Shown here: one piece after another, positions 17,465 through 27,021 of the stretch
Numbering within the stretch: the first letter of the stretch is position 1
Layout of the letters: each line of letters starts with the position of its first letter
Assembly: GCA_947501625.1 (NCBI GenBank)
Contig: CANMWN010000002.1
Coordinates: forward strand, 434,001-498,000
DNA length: 64,000 nucleotides
Source: an uncultured Flavobacteriaceae bacterium
Lineage (GTDB): Bacteria > Bacteroidota > Bacteroidia > Flavobacteriales > Flavobacteriaceae
Direction: 5' to 3'
Program-made: the position numbers and the translations under genes
The notes under the pieces: generated by a model
What the model saw: the letters and a program-made list of their open reading frames with translations, nothing else
The model's database searches: none
What the model was told of the DNA's origin: nothing

Positions 17465-18089
17465 ATGAAACATGAAAACCTCAATATGCTAAATATTAAA
17501 TCTATATTTCTGACTATAAGTTTTTGTTTATTGATTACTTTAACCTATTCTCAAAAAGTTGTAATTGAAGAAGATAATATCAAAATTGAATTTATTAAAT
17601 CAAGAAAGGCAAGTAAACTAATTACTGCTTCAAATATTTCAATCAAGTCAGATGAAATAAAAAAAGTATTTGTAAAAATTAAATCATTAAATAATAAACG
17701 ACAGCTTGTTGATCCAAATAAGTTTTCATTGGTTGATGCTAATAATGGATTAAGATTTAGACCTACAGATATTTTCTATCAAAATTTTACTGATTGGTGG
17801 GGCTTTGGAAGAGTTTCTAAAACAAAACCTAAATTTAAATTTAATGATTATTTATTTGATAAAGATGTTGAAGACACTTTTTTGAATTACAATTTTGAAG
17901 GTATTGAAAATATTTCACTACCTATTAATTTTAATACTAAACGAAAACCAGATATTCATATAATACACTTTTGAGCCTAAAGAACTAAGGTCTAGAAACG
18001 TAATGCTGTATTTCCCTTATCCAGTTGATTTAAAAGAAAGCACTCTGTATTATGGTAAAGAGAAGATAGTTGATATTAAATTCAAGTAA
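17465..18089 (+). pseudogene. Frameshifted secreted protein of unknown function
   Basis: The first frame encodes 169 residues, with a signal peptide (IKSIFLTISFCLLITLTYSQ, about residues 11-30), and stops at TGA 17972-17974. The next forward frame continues without a stop through 18089 as ordinary protein (TFEPKELRSRNVMLYFPYP, then YYGKEKIVDIKF), and the following gene starts immediately after it at 18090. Removing one base from the ATAATA stretch near 17958-17963 restores a single open frame of about 207 codons. I read this as a one-base insertion, either a recent pseudogene or a sequencing error. I do not recognise the family. Confidence 0.7.
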
Positions 18090-18518
18090 ATGTCTAACAT
18101 AACTTTAAATACTTATCCTATAGTCAAAGATAAATTTGAAAATTATCCAAAAGATGCAAAAGAAAAACTCATGCATCTTAGAAATCTAATTATTGAAACT
18201 GCCAACGAACTTGAAACTATTACTAAACTAGAAGAGACCTTAAAATGGGGCGAGCCAAGTTATATTGCTAGAAAAGGGAGTACGATTCGAATTAACTGGA
18301 GTGCTAAAAATCCAAATCAATATGGCATCTATTTTCAATGTACTAGTAAATTAATTCCTACTTTTAAATTGATGTATCAAAATGTATTTGAATTTGAAGG
18401 AAGTCGCGCTATTATTTTTCAATTAGATGAACAACTTCCAACTGTTGAATTAAAAAAGTGTATCGCTACTGCCCTTACCTATCATTCTGTGAAACATTTA
18501 CCTGCTTTAGGAATGTGA
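18090..18518 (+). CDS. DUF1801 domain protein
   Basis: 142 residues, cytoplasmic. It has the DUF1801 pattern: a leading helix (YPKDAKEKLMHLRNLIIETA), then LEETLKWGEPSYIARKGSTIRINW and later IIFQLDEQLP. The family is of unknown function with an SRPBCC-unrelated small alpha/beta fold; some members are annotated as iron-chaperone-like, without evidence here. Its ATG follows directly on the stop of the frameshifted gene (TAAATG), so it was probably cotranscribed with it. Confidence 0.85.
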   Translation: MSNITLNTYPIVKDKFENYPKDAKEKLMHLRNLIIETANELETITKLEETLKWGEPSYIARKGSTIRINWSAKNPNQYGIYFQCTSKLIPTFKLMYQNVFEFEGSRAIIFQLDEQLPTVELKKCIATALTYHSVKHLPALGM

Positions 18519-18602
18519 TCTAATAAGTTCTTTTTGAGAATAGTAAAATAAAAAGCTTAAATTCGTAGACAACTAATTGCTATTAATTTACCTACTAACC
18601 AA

Positions 18603-19358
18603 ATGATAAAATTCTTTCGAAAAATTCGCAAAAACTTACTTTCTGACAATAAAACAGGAAAGTATTTCAAATATGCTATTGGAGAAATTGTCCTTGTAGT
18701 TATTGGGATTTTAATTGCTTTGCAGATTAACAACTGGAATTCCAACAGAATAAACAACACTAGAAAAAGTGAATTATTAGTAAAACTTTCTAAAGAACTG
18801 GATTTAAATATTGAGCGCTCAATCCTACTAGATACTATTGATTTAGGTTTTAGTGTCAGACTCAATTATACGGATAGTATTCTCAAAATTTTAGATAAAG
18901 GAATAGATAAAAAAGACCTCGATTACCTAGTTGAAGATGATATTTTCTTTATCAATACTTTTAATTTAAACACCTCTGTTTTTGAAGAATTAAAAAATAC
19001 AGGGAGTTTATATTCTATTGGATCGGATAGTCTAGTAACTAAAATTCAACGATATTATCAATTATGCGACAGGGAATCATACTATAATTTAAAGTATAGT
19101 GACAACGTAAACAGGCTAAAAGATAAATGTTACGAAGGGTTTTATGATTTTAAATATTTGTATCAAAAAAATCCAGAGATGGCTTTAAAACACCATCAAT
19201 GGTTATTTGATAGTAGGTCAAAACAATATATTAACTTTAGACAATATATAGATTATACAATTGTACATAGTACTTTAATGTCTATTAAATTGAAAGATAT
19301 TATAAAAAAGTCTGAAGAATTGAAAGAACATATAGCTAAAGAACAAAAGGAATTATAA
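18603..19358 (+). CDS. DUF6090 family membrane protein (paralogue 1)
   Basis: 251 residues. The N-terminus is the hallmark of DUF6090: a basic start (MIKFFRKIRKNLL), a short polar stretch, then YFKYAIGEIVLVVIGILIALQINNWN, a single membrane helix at about residues 22-45. The remaining 200 residues are helical and charged and much less conserved. They include FNTFNLNTSVFEELKNTGSLYSIGSD, a motif shared with the next gene. The function is unknown; the basic start suggests an N-in topology with the large domain outside the cytoplasm. It is the first of a tandem pair with a 13-base gap. Confidence 0.88.
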   Translation: MIKFFRKIRKNLLSDNKTGKYFKYAIGEIVLVVIGILIALQINNWNSNRINNTRKSELLVKLSKELDLNIERSILLDTIDLGFSVRLNYTDSILKILDKGIDKKDLDYLVEDDIFFINTFNLNTSVFEELKNTGSLYSIGSDSLVTKIQRYYQLCDRESYYNLKYSDNVNRLKDKCYEGFYDFKYLYQKNPEMALKHHQWLFDSRSKQYINFRQYIDYTIVHSTLMSIKLKDIIKKSEELKEHIAKEQKEL

Positions 19359-19371
19359 TTTACACTTACAC

Positions 19372-20127
19372 ATGATAAAATTCTTTAGAAAAATCCGTAA
19401 AAATTTACTTTCAGAAAATAAATTTAGTAAATATCTACTGTATGCTATTGGCGAGATTGTTTTGGTAATGATTGGTATTCTATTGGCACTACAAGTGAGT
19501 AACTGGAATACTGAACGCCAAGAGAATGAGGCAAACACTCAGTTATTGCAAAAACTAGATAATGAATTGAAATTAAACATTGACAGATTAGTTGATTTGA
19601 AAGATTCTAAAAATGGATATGCTAATAGAATTAAAATAAGTGATTCTATACAAACAATACTCTCAAATGGATTGACTGAAAACGATATTGAAAGTGCTAT
19701 TAAAAATTTTTATACTGCCAACACATTGAACTTGTATACTTCTACTTATGATGAAATGAAGAATACTGGAATGCTTTATAAACTTGGTTCTGACAAATTA
19801 CTTAATGAGATTGAAACCTATTATAGATTGTGTGATAGAGAGAGTTTTTATGTAATAGAAATCAATAAAGAAGTACACTCTCAAATACAAAGTAATATTA
19901 ATAGTGGTTGGTTTAAAGTTCAACAAGATTATTATACTTTTGGAAAGGAAACTACAATAAAAGATAATCCATGGATTTTTGATAAACATTCACAAGAGTA
20001 TAAAAACACTAGACGTCAAATTACTTATGCAAGTTATTTCACAAAAAACATTTTGAGTCGTGTGAATAGATTAATTGATTCGTCAGAAAAATTACAAGAA
20101 AGTATACGAGAGGAGTTAAAAAAGTGA
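19372..20127 (+). CDS. DUF6090 family membrane protein (paralogue 2)
   Basis: 251 residues, exactly the length of the preceding gene and clearly a tandem duplicate. The first 45 residues (MIKFFRKIRKNLLSENKF, then LYAIGEIVLVMIGILLALQ) are almost the same as in paralogue 1, while the rest has diverged, keeping blocks such as TANTLNLYTSTYDEMKNTG and YRLCDRESFY. It has one membrane helix at about 22-45 and a soluble helical domain. Nothing indicates an enzymatic function. It lies 13 bases after paralogue 1 and converges with the TonB-C-like gene. Confidence 0.88.
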   Translation: MIKFFRKIRKNLLSENKFSKYLLYAIGEIVLVMIGILLALQVSNWNTERQENEANTQLLQKLDNELKLNIDRLVDLKDSKNGYANRIKISDSIQTILSNGLTENDIESAIKNFYTANTLNLYTSTYDEMKNTGMLYKLGSDKLLNEIETYYRLCDRESFYVIEINKEVHSQIQSNINSGWFKVQQDYYTFGKETTIKDNPWIFDKHSQEYKNTRRQITYASYFTKNILSRVNRLIDSSEKLQESIREELKK

Positions 20128-20138
20128 GATTTAAATTC

Positions 20139-20579
20139 CTAAAGTATCTTAACATGCATTGTATATTTAACATTTACTTTTTTGCCTCCTTGAAAACCAG
20201 GTTTTTCAAATTTACCTAATGATTTAATGAAGTTTTCAGTAAACTGTTTCATATCTGCGTTTTTATTGGTATTAATCTTAAGTATTATCTCTCCCTTAGT
20301 ATTCACATAAAAAACAACATTACTTCTTATTCGAGAATGCGAGCCATATTTTGCAATCATTTTATTAACAGCTACTTTATCAAAATCTTTCAATTTTTCA
20401 TAAAAAATCTTAATAAAACATTTATTTGCATCAACCGCTTCTTCGCATCCTTTATAAATTGGTTTTTCTTCAACCATGAAACTAACAATACTTTCTGCTT
20501 CTAAATTCTGTGAATTAATATTTAGAACACTTAGGTAACTTAATACTATTATTGTAAAAGTAATTTTTAAATAATTCAT
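20139..20579 (-). CDS. Small exported protein resembling the TonB C-terminal domain
   Basis: 146 residues from the ATG at 20579. The frame opens 57 bases further upstream, but only the chosen start puts a signal peptide (MNYLKITFTIIVLSYLSVLNINSQ) at the N-terminus. The mature part reads EKPIYKGCEE, then CFIKIFYEKL, NVVFYVNTKGEI and EKPGFQGGKKVNVKYTMHVKI. That order matches small periplasmic TonB-C-like proteins of Bacteroidota. It lacks the membrane anchor and Pro-rich linker needed for energy transduction, so an actual TonB role is unlikely. It follows the LysE gene by 16 bases on the same strand. Confidence 0.7.
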   Translation of the reverse strand: MNYLKITFTIIVLSYLSVLNINSQNLEAESIVSFMVEEKPIYKGCEEAVDANKCFIKIFYEKLKDFDKVAVNKMIAKYGSHSRIRSNVVFYVNTKGEIILKINTNKNADMKQFTENFIKSLGKFEKPGFQGGKKVNVKYTMHVKIL

Positions 20580-20595
20580 ATATCTTAATTTTTTA

Positions 20596-21216
20596 CTAAG
20601 GTAACAAAATAAATATTGCAATTCCAACAAACACAATTATTTGCACCCATTTTAAAATAGTTTCAAATTTTTTATTTTCTCTCAAAAATGAAGTTGTTTT
20701 ATCAGCAACAATTGACAATGTAGAGAAAATTATAAATGCCTGTAGCATAAACAAAAAGCCCAATACAAAGATTTGCTGTTTAGTATTTCCAGCTGAAGTA
20801 TTAATAAATGCTGGAAAAAATGCCAAAAAGAAAATGGTAACTTTAGGGTTCAATACATTCATAATAAATCCTTGTTTTATTAACTCTCCTACAGTTCTTT
20901 TTGGAATTCCTCCTGAGTTCAAATCTATTTCTAAAGAATTCTTGTAAACGTTATAAGCAAGGTACAACAAGTATATTGCTCCTACTAGTTTGATTGCAAA
21001 AAATAATTTTGGTGAATTTTGAATGATTGCCGAAACTCCAAAAGCAATTAAACTAGTATGGATAATAATTCCTAGCACCAATCCAAAAGCAGTTGCTATT
21101 CCATATTTTTTTCCATGTGAAATACTCTGCATCAATACATAAATATTATCCGGTCCAGGAGAAATTGTTAAAGCGATTGAAGCCAGTAAAAAAGAAATAA
21201 CTGTTTGCAATTCCAT
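20596..21216 (-). CDS. LysE/RhtB family amino acid exporter
   Basis: 206 residues with six hydrophobic helices. The N-terminal family signature is visible (ISFLLASIALTISPGPDNIYVL, then SHGKKYGIATAFGLVLGI), and LNPKVTIFFLAFFPAFI near residue 120 is also typical. Family members export amino acids such as lysine, homoserine or threonine across the inner membrane; the substrate here cannot be told. It is followed by the TonB-C-like gene. Confidence 0.9.
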   Translation of the reverse strand: MELQTVISFLLASIALTISPGPDNIYVLMQSISHGKKYGIATAFGLVLGIIIHTSLIAFGVSAIIQNSPKLFFAIKLVGAIYLLYLAYNVYKNSLEIDLNSGGIPKRTVGELIKQGFIMNVLNPKVTIFFLAFFPAFINTSAGNTKQQIFVLGFLFMLQAFIIFSTLSIVADKTTSFLRENKKFETILKWVQIIVFVGIAIFILLP

Positions 21217-21309
21217 AATTCAAAACTACTATTATTTTTTAGTTTGTAAAATATTTTTGTAAGCATCAAAAAGTTAGTTCGACTTACTGTAAAATCAAAT
21301 TTATATGTA

Positions 21310-22254
21310 ATGAAAACTACTCTTACCCCTTTAAAACTTTTTGCAGCGTTTGTTGTATTATTCACAATTAGCACAACTTTTAGCCAATCTTCGGCCATTT
21401 ATGAAATCACTTTTACAAGTGTTTGGAACGCTAGTGATCACGGAACTCTTCCTGGAGGAGCGCATTGGTCAAATGTAATTGGAGCCAACCACAAAAATGA
21501 AAACGAATTCCTACAAATGGGAATGATGGCATCTACTGGAATTGAAAATGTAGCAGAACTAGGAAGTAATGGTGCATTTATTGGTGAAATAAACACTAGA
21601 ATTAATAATAACTTGGCAGAGCAATTAATAAATGAGTCGGCTTTACCTATTTCAGCAACTGGTTCTTATACGTTTCCAAATATAACTTTTGATGAAGAAT
21701 TTCCATATTTAACACTTGCATCTATGATTGCTCCAAGTCCTGATTGGTTCATCGCAATAAATAGTTTTAATTTAAGAGATGGTGGTAATTGGAATCAAGG
21801 TGATATAAATGGAGAAATCAATTTCGATTTATTTCCTTATGATGCTGGTACTGAAGAAGGCACAACTTATATGCTAAGTAACCCACCAACTGTACCGCAA
21901 GGAAATATTACTAGTTTAGTAAATGTTGCACCATTCAATGATCAAAGAATTGGTTATTTTACAATCAAATTTATTTCTTCTTTGAGTGTTGATGAAGAAA
22001 CGTTAAATGACAAAATAAAAGTATTTCCAAACCCAACAAGCGATGGATATTTAACTCTCTCAGGAATTCAAAATAGCGGAATTAATCGTGTTGAAGTTCA
22101 TAATTTACTAGGAAAACTTGTTTTAAGTGAATCGATAAATAATGACACATCAAAAACAATTGACGTTTCTCAACTCACAACTGGAATCTACATCACTAAA
22201 TTAACTTCTGATGATGGGAAATTGAATGTTACCAGAAAAGTTGTAATAAAATAA
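21310..22254 (+). CDS. Spondin-domain secreted protein with T9SS sorting tail
   Basis: 314 residues. A signal peptide ends at about residue 26 (TTFSQ). The main body (about 27-220) matches the spondin N-terminal domain: YEITFTSVWNASDHG, then HWSNVIGANHKNENEFLQMG, GTEEG and DWFIAINSFNLRDGG. The last 80 residues form a type A T9SS sorting domain, starting KVFPNPTSDGYLTLSG and ending with GIYITKL and a basic tail (TRKVVIK). The protein should cross the inner membrane by Sec and the outer membrane by T9SS, ending up secreted or surface-attached. The role of bacterial spondin domains is not settled; adhesion is a guess. Confidence 0.9.
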   Translation: MKTTLTPLKLFAAFVVLFTISTTFSQSSAIYEITFTSVWNASDHGTLPGGAHWSNVIGANHKNENEFLQMGMMASTGIENVAELGSNGAFIGEINTRINNNLAEQLINESALPISATGSYTFPNITFDEEFPYLTLASMIAPSPDWFIAINSFNLRDGGNWNQGDINGEINFDLFPYDAGTEEGTTYMLSNPPTVPQGNITSLVNVAPFNDQRIGYFTIKFISSLSVDEETLNDKIKVFPNPTSDGYLTLSGIQNSGINRVEVHNLLGKLVLSESINNDTSKTIDVSQLTTGIYITKLTSDDGKLNVTRKVVIK

Positions 22255-22257
22255 AAT

Positions 22258-23292
22258 TTATGAAGCCTTTATAATTGCCTTATTAATCTTTTTAATAAGG
22301 CTTGGGCCTTCATAAATAAAGCCAGTATAAATTTGCACTAAATCTGCTCCTGCATTAATTTTATCAAGCGCATCTTGAGGAGAATGTATTCCTCCAATCC
22401 CAATAATAGGAAAAGTTTTGTTCGAATTATCAGCAAGATACTTAATTACTCGAGTGCTTCTATCAGTAACTGGCTTACCACTCAATCCTCCGTTTCCAAT
22501 AACTTCTAGGTGCTCTTTAGAAACTTTTAAACCTTCTCTATTTACAGAAGTATTTGAAGCAATAACGCCATCAATTTTAGTTGTAGCAACCAATTCAATT
22601 ATTTCATCCAATTGTTGATTATTTAAATCTGGAGCAATCTTCAGCAAGATTGGTTTTGGTTTTATTTGTTGACTATTAACTTTCTGAACTTCGGTTATCA
22701 ATTCTTCTAAATATTCTGCATCTTCCAATTTAGCATGACTGGAAACATTTGGACAACTTACATTCAATACAAAATAATCTACATGAGGATGCAATTCTTT
22801 AAAACAAATCAAATAATCTTCTGTATAATTTTCAGGCTTTGTAGCGGTATTTTTACCAATATTTCCACCAATGATAACAGTTGGATTGATTTTCTTAAGT
22901 CTTTCTACAATTATTGCTAGTCCATCATTATTAAAACCCATTCTATTGATGATACCTTGATCATCTTTAAGTCTAAACAATCTTTTTTTAGGGTTTCCAA
23001 CTTGAGCAATTGGAGTAACAGTGCCAATTTCAATAAATCCAAAACCAAAGTTTTCTAGTTCAGGTATGAGTATTGCATTTTTATCAAAACCTGCAGCAAG
23101 ACCAACTGGATTTTTGAAAGTCAAACCAAATAATTTTCGTTCTAATTTTGGATTATTTACTGAAAAGTTGTTTCGTGTAATTGAGCCAATAAAAGGGATT
23201 TTAAAAACAAATTTTAAAAGAGAAAAAGTGAAATAATGAACCTTTTCAGGATCAAATAAAAATAATATTGGTCTAATTATTAGTTTGTACAT
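22258..23292 (-). CDS. pyrD: Dihydroorotate dehydrogenase (quinone), class 2
   Basis: 344 residues. It oxidises dihydroorotate to orotate in pyrimidine synthesis and passes electrons to the quinone pool. Class 2 is shown by the N-terminal membrane-associating helices (about residues 1-40) and by the catalytic serine in FVLNVSCPN near residue 178, where class 1 has cysteine. [19 protein letters not shown] and the FMN phosphate region (GIGGI) are present. It follows pheT by one base on the same strand and ends 3 bases from the convergent spondin gene. Confidence 0.97.
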   Translation of the reverse strand: MYKLIIRPILFLFDPEKVHYFTFSLLKFVFKIPFIGSITRNNFSVNNPKLERKLFGLTFKNPVGLAAGFDKNAILIPELENFGFGFIEIGTVTPIAQVGNPKKRLFRLKDDQGIINRMGFNNDGLAIIVERLKKINPTVIIGGNIGKNTATKPENYTEDYLICFKELHPHVDYFVLNVSCPNVSSHAKLEDAEYLEELITEVQKVNSQQIKPKPILLKIAPDLNNQQLDEIIELVATTKIDGVIASNTSVNREGLKVSKEHLEVIGNGGLSGKPVTDRSTRVIKYLADNSNKTFPIIGIGGIHSPQDALDKINAGADLVQIYTGFIYEGPSLIKKINKAIIKAS

Positions 23293-23293
23293 T

Positions 23294-25720
23294 TTATCTT
23301 AAAACTGCTCCTAATTGTTTCTCCAATGATTGTTGCATTTTTTGCATTACTTTATCTATCTGCTTATCGTTCAGTGTTTTATTATCATCTTGTAATACAA
23401 AACTTACAGCATACGATTTTTTTCCTTCTGGCAATTTATCTCCTTGATATACATCAAATAAATCAACAGATTTCAACAAATTCTTTTCTGTTTGGTTTGC
23501 AACATTAAATATCTCGGTAAATGTAACTTTATCATCTAGCAATAAAGCCAAATCTCTTTTCACTTCAGGATATTTAGGCAAGTCTTTAACATTAAAGTTT
23601 TTTCTACTTGCAACTTTTAATAGGTTTTCAAAATTAAAATCGGCAAATAAAACTTCTTGTTTAATTCCAAATTCTTTTAAAATAGATTTCTTAACAACTC
23701 CTAAATCAACTAATTTTATTTTGCCAAGTGATAATGCAATTCCTTCAGAGAAAACATCATTTTTGGTAGGTGAAGTCTTAAATTTATTAATTCCTAAACG
23801 AGCAATCATTGAATTTACAATTCCTTTCAAATAAAAGAAATCAGCAAACTTGTTACTAGAAATCCAACTATCTTTATTTCGATTTCCACTTACAAATAAT
23901 GTTAAATGTTTTTGCTCAGAATAACCACTGTCATATTTATGATACGTTTTACCAACCTCAAAGAATTTAATTGAATTGTTCTTTCTATTTATATTGTAAG
24001 AGATTGATTCTAAACCACTGAATAATAATGATTGACGCATCACACCTAAATCACTACTTAAAGGATTTAGCATTGGTACATTATGAGCAGAATTTAAGTT
24101 TTCTGACATAGAAACGTATGATGCTTTTGTCAAAGAATTTGACATGGTTTCATTAAACCCTTGTGCAATTAATTGCGTAGAAATTATATTTTCAATTTTT
24201 ACATCGTCAAAAGAATCAAACGAAATAGAAGAGTTTAATTTATGAGAATATTTTACATTATTATATCCATAAACCCTCAAAATTTCTTCAATTACATCAA
24301 CTTCTCTTTGAACATCTACTCTATAAGAAGGGACTATCAAACCAAGCCCTCCATCTGTTTCACTATTCAATTTAATATCCAGTGAAGCAATTATGTTTTT
24401 TACAGTTTCTTTAGGTATTTCATCGCCTATTAATCTATTCAATCGCTCATAAGACAACAATACTTCGAAATCTTCAATTTTTTCAGGGTAAAAATCAGAT
24501 ACGTCTGATGATTTTTTTCCTCCTGCTATTTCAACAATCAAAAGGGCTGCCCTTTTCAAAGCATATTCTGTAAAATTAGCATCAATTCCTCTTTCAAACC
24601 TAAAAGAAGCATCGGTATTCAATGCATGCCTTTTAGCAGTTTTTCTTATGGATACTGGATTGAAATAAGCGCTTTCTAGGAAAATATTGGTTGTGTTTTC
24701 AGTTACTCCAGAATTTATGCCTCCAAAAACTCCTGCAATACATAATGGATTTGATTCTCCATCGCATATCATAATATCATCTTGGTGCAATTCCCTTTCA
24801 ACTTCATCAAGTGTCTTGAATTTTGTTCCAGCCTCAAGAGTTTTAACAATAATTTTATTACCTTTTATTTTAGCTGCATCAAAAGCATGCAAAGGCTGAC
24901 CCAACTCATGTAATACATAATTTGTAGCATCTACAATATTGTTTTTTGGAGTTAATCCAATAGATTTCAATCTGTTTTGTAACCAACTTGGAGATTCTTC
25001 AACTGTAATACCTGAAATTGTAATTCCACAGTATCTTGGTACTAAATCCTTGTCCTCAACTTCTACATCTATTCTTAACGAGCGAGTATCAACATGAAAA
25101 TCACTAACTGACGGTGAAATTAATTCTAATTGTGTTCCTTGCTGAATCATTCCTGCACGCAAATCTCTTGCAACACCATAATGACTCATTGCATCGGCTC
25201 TATTTGGTGTCAAACCAATTTCAAAAACTTCATCTGTTTCGATGTCAAAAACTTCAGCACAAGGTGTACCGACTTTTAGGTTAGCATCTAAAACCATAAT
25301 ACCTTCATGAGATTGCCCTAAACCTAATTCATCTTCGGCACATATCATTCCATGACTTTCTTCTCCTCTTATCTTTCCTTTCTTTATTTTGAAAGACTCT
25401 CCTTTATCATCATATAAAAGTGTACCTATTGTAGCTACTGGCACCTTTTGTCCTGCAGCAACATTTGGCGCTCCACATACAATTTGAAGTGGCGACTCAC
25501 CTCCTACATCTACTGTTGTAACTTTTAATCTGTCAGCATTAGGATGTTGTCCGCAAGTTAATACTTCACCTACAACTATTCCCTGAAGACTCCCTTTAAT
25601 TGATTCTACAACTTCAATTCCTTCAACTTCTAGTCCTAAATCGGTCAATAATTCTCCCGTTTTTTCAGCCTCCCAATCAACCTTTAAAAATTGCTTTAAC
25701 CAATTATATGATATTTTCAT
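23294..25720 (-). CDS. pheT: Phenylalanine-tRNA ligase beta subunit
   Basis: 808 residues, full length. The domains in order are a tRNA-binding OB domain (about 40-155, [19 protein letters not shown]), the B3/B4 editing region (about 215-390), B5 (about 410-475, [13 protein letters not shown]), the catalytic-like core (about 490-700) and the C-terminal anticodon-binding FDX-ACB domain (about 715-808, [15 protein letters not shown]). It forms the alpha2-beta2 enzyme with PheS, not present in this window. TAACTTTG at 25745-25752 on the minus strand resembles a -7 box, but no TTG lies at the right distance. Confidence 0.98.
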   Translation of the reverse strand: MKISYNWLKQFLKVDWEAEKTGELLTDLGLEVEGIEVVESIKGSLQGIVVGEVLTCGQHPNADRLKVTTVDVGGESPLQIVCGAPNVAAGQKVPVATIGTLLYDDKGESFKIKKGKIRGEESHGMICAEDELGLGQSHEGIMVLDANLKVGTPCAEVFDIETDEVFEIGLTPNRADAMSHYGVARDLRAGMIQQGTQLELISPSVSDFHVDTRSLRIDVEVEDKDLVPRYCGITISGITVEESPSWLQNRLKSIGLTPKNNIVDATNYVLHELGQPLHAFDAAKIKGNKIIVKTLEAGTKFKTLDEVERELHQDDIMICDGESNPLCIAGVFGGINSGVTENTTNIFLESAYFNPVSIRKTAKRHALNTDASFRFERGIDANFTEYALKRAALLIVEIAGGKKSSDVSDFYPEKIEDFEVLLSYERLNRLIGDEIPKETVKNIIASLDIKLNSETDGGLGLIVPSYRVDVQREVDVIEEILRVYGYNNVKYSHKLNSSISFDSFDDVKIENIISTQLIAQGFNETMSNSLTKASYVSMSENLNSAHNVPMLNPLSSDLGVMRQSLLFSGLESISYNINRKNNSIKFFEVGKTYHKYDSGYSEQKHLTLFVSGNRNKDSWISSNKFADFFYLKGIVNSMIARLGINKFKTSPTKNDVFSEGIALSLGKIKLVDLGVVKKSILKEFGIKQEVLFADFNFENLLKVASRKNFNVKDLPKYPEVKRDLALLLDDKVTFTEIFNVANQTEKNLLKSVDLFDVYQGDKLPEGKKSYAVSFVLQDDNKTLNDKQIDKVMQKMQQSLEKQLGAVLR

Positions 25721-25813
25721 TTAGTAGTATTATTTATCGAAGTGCAAAGTTACTTTAAAAATAAAAGATTAAAAACTGTTTTGAATAAATTTATTAAATA
25801 TGCAACTAAATGG

Positions 25814-25843
25814 TTGCTTATTTAAAATTTTATTATACATTTG
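25814..25843 (+). promoter_or_regulatory. Bacteroidota primary-sigma promoter for the SRPBCC-ArsR pair
   Basis: TTG at 25814-25816 and TACATTTG at 25836-25843 are separated by 19 nt, a full match to TTG-N17-23-TAnnTTTG. Transcription should begin near 25850, about 15 nt before the ATG at 25865. This also argues against using the in-frame TTG at 25841 as a start codon, because that TTG is part of the -7 box. Confidence 0.8.
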
Positions 25844-25864
25844 TATAAACAAAACACTATAAAC

Positions 25865-26278
25865 ATGAAAGATTCAATAAAAAAAGAAGCTATTTTCAAT
25901 CATTCAATTGACAAAGTATGGAATGCTATTTCAAACGGTGAGGAAATCGCTAAATGGTTCATTAACAATAATTTTAAAGCAGAAAAAGGATATGAATACA
26001 CTTTTACAGCTAGTGAAGAAAGAGGTTGTTTAACAATAACTGGAGAAGTAAAAGAGGCTAACCCTTATACACTTATTTACACTTGGATTGTTCAAGATAC
26101 TAATACCGAAACAACCGTAAAATGGAAACTTGAAGAATTAGAAAATGGAACAAAATTACACTTAGAACATTCTGGAATATCAAACTACGAAGGTGAAACT
26201 GCAGTCAATATGTTTAATAGTTTTTCTGGCGGATGGGCTGAATGTATCGAAAACTTAACAAAACATTTAGCATTATAA
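25865..26278 (+). CDS. SRPBCC (AHSA1-like) domain protein
   Basis: 137 residues from the ATG at 25865. It is an activator-of-Hsp90-homologue-1-like START-fold protein: VWNAISNGEEIAKWFI near the N-terminus, then YTLIYTWIV, the strand TTVKWKLEEL and the closing helix FSGGWAECIENLTKHL. Family members bind hydrophobic ligands or are uncharacterised. It is directly followed (1 base) by an ArsR-type repressor, a pairing often seen for this family, where the repressor usually controls its own operon. The function is otherwise unknown. Confidence 0.88.
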   Translation: MKDSIKKEAIFNHSIDKVWNAISNGEEIAKWFINNNFKAEKGYEYTFTASEERGCLTITGEVKEANPYTLIYTWIVQDTNTETTVKWKLEELENGTKLHLEHSGISNYEGETAVNMFNSFSGGWAECIENLTKHLAL

Positions 26279-26279
26279 A

Positions 26280-26600
26280 ATGCAAGATAAATTCACGAAA
26301 ATATTAAAAGCCATATCAGATCCAACAAGGCGTGAAATTTTTCATGCCTTGATTTTAGTTACTTCTGCCCTTCCTATTAATCAAATAGCAACAAATTTTA
26401 ATATGACTCGTCAAGGAGTGACTAAACATTTAAAAGTTCTTGAAAATGCTAACTTAGTTACAATAAACTCTCAAGGTCGAGAACGTTATTGTATTGCCAA
26501 TGCTAAGCCATTAAAAGAAGTAAATAAATGGCTACAATTCTACGAACAATTTTGGGATGATTCTTTAAATAACCTTGGCAAATACCTTGATGAATCATAA
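26280..26600 (+). CDS. ArsR/SmtB-type winged-helix transcriptional regulator
   Basis: 106 residues. The fold starts with the typical helix KILKAISDPTRREIFHAL, followed by INQIATNFNMTRQGVTKHLKVLENANLVTI (recognition helix TRQGVTKHL, about residues 43-52) and the wing GRERYCIANAKPL. There are no cysteine or histidine clusters for metal sensing, so it is not an obvious metal sensor. It probably represses the SRPBCC-ArsR operon from the promoter at 25814-25843. Confidence 0.92.
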   Translation: MQDKFTKILKAISDPTRREIFHALILVTSALPINQIATNFNMTRQGVTKHLKVLENANLVTINSQGRERYCIANAKPLKEVNKWLQFYEQFWDDSLNNLGKYLDES

Positions 26601-26649
26601 TGCTTAAGATTTTCTTATATTTACTTCAACTTAAAAAAGTAAGTAGTTT

Positions 26650-27021
26650 ATGAAAGTTACGCCTGAAAAAAATGAAAAAGTTGCAAATATGATATTTGCA
26701 TCTATTTATCCGCTTTATTGGAATAGATTGGAAAAACATGGAAGGACTAGAGAAGAATTCCATAAAGTAATAGAGTGGTTTACAGGCTATGATGAAAAAA
26801 AATTACAATCACTCATCAAAGAAAAAGTAACTTTTAGAACGTTTTTTGAGAAAGCAGAAATACATCCTAATGCTCCCATGATTAAAGGTGTCGTTTGTGG
26901 TTATAGAATTGAAGAAATAGAGGATGAATTTGAAGTTTATAAAGAATGTAGGCGCATGGAAAAGTTGATTGACGAATTGGCAAAAGGAAGGAAAATGGAG
27001 AAGATTCTAAGAACTAAATAA
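26650..27021 (+). CDS. DUF2200 family protein
   Basis: 123 residues, cytoplasmic. It matches DUF2200 throughout: MIFASIYPLYWNRLEKHGRTREEFHKVIEWFTGYDE, then VTFRTFFEKAEIHPNA, ITGV-like GVVCGYRIEEIED, and the C-terminal helix YKECRRMEKLIDELAKGRKMEKI. The function is unknown; the family is widespread and small. The stop overlaps the start of the third DUF6090 gene (TAATG), so the two are translated from one mRNA. Confidence 0.85.
   Translation: MKVTPEKNEKVANMIFASIYPLYWNRLEKHGRTREEFHKVIEWFTGYDEKKLQSLIKEKVTFRTFFEKAEIHPNAPMIKGVVCGYRIEEIEDEFEVYKECRRMEKLIDELAKGRKMEKILRTK

Noticed and set aside
20580..20636. N-terminal extension of the TonB-C-like protein to 20636
   Set aside because: It would bury the signal peptide and overlap the LysE coding region; the ATG at 20579 gives a clean signal sequence.
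22277..22301. Perfect 10-bp inverted repeat (GCCTTATTAA / TTAATAAGGC) as a terminator for the spondin gene
   Set aside because: It lies inside the 3' end of pyrD and has no T-run on either strand; it may be incidental to the coding sequence.
25841..25864. Upstream TTG start for the SRPBCC gene
   Set aside because: The TTG belongs to the -7 promoter box TACATTTG, so it is not within the transcript.
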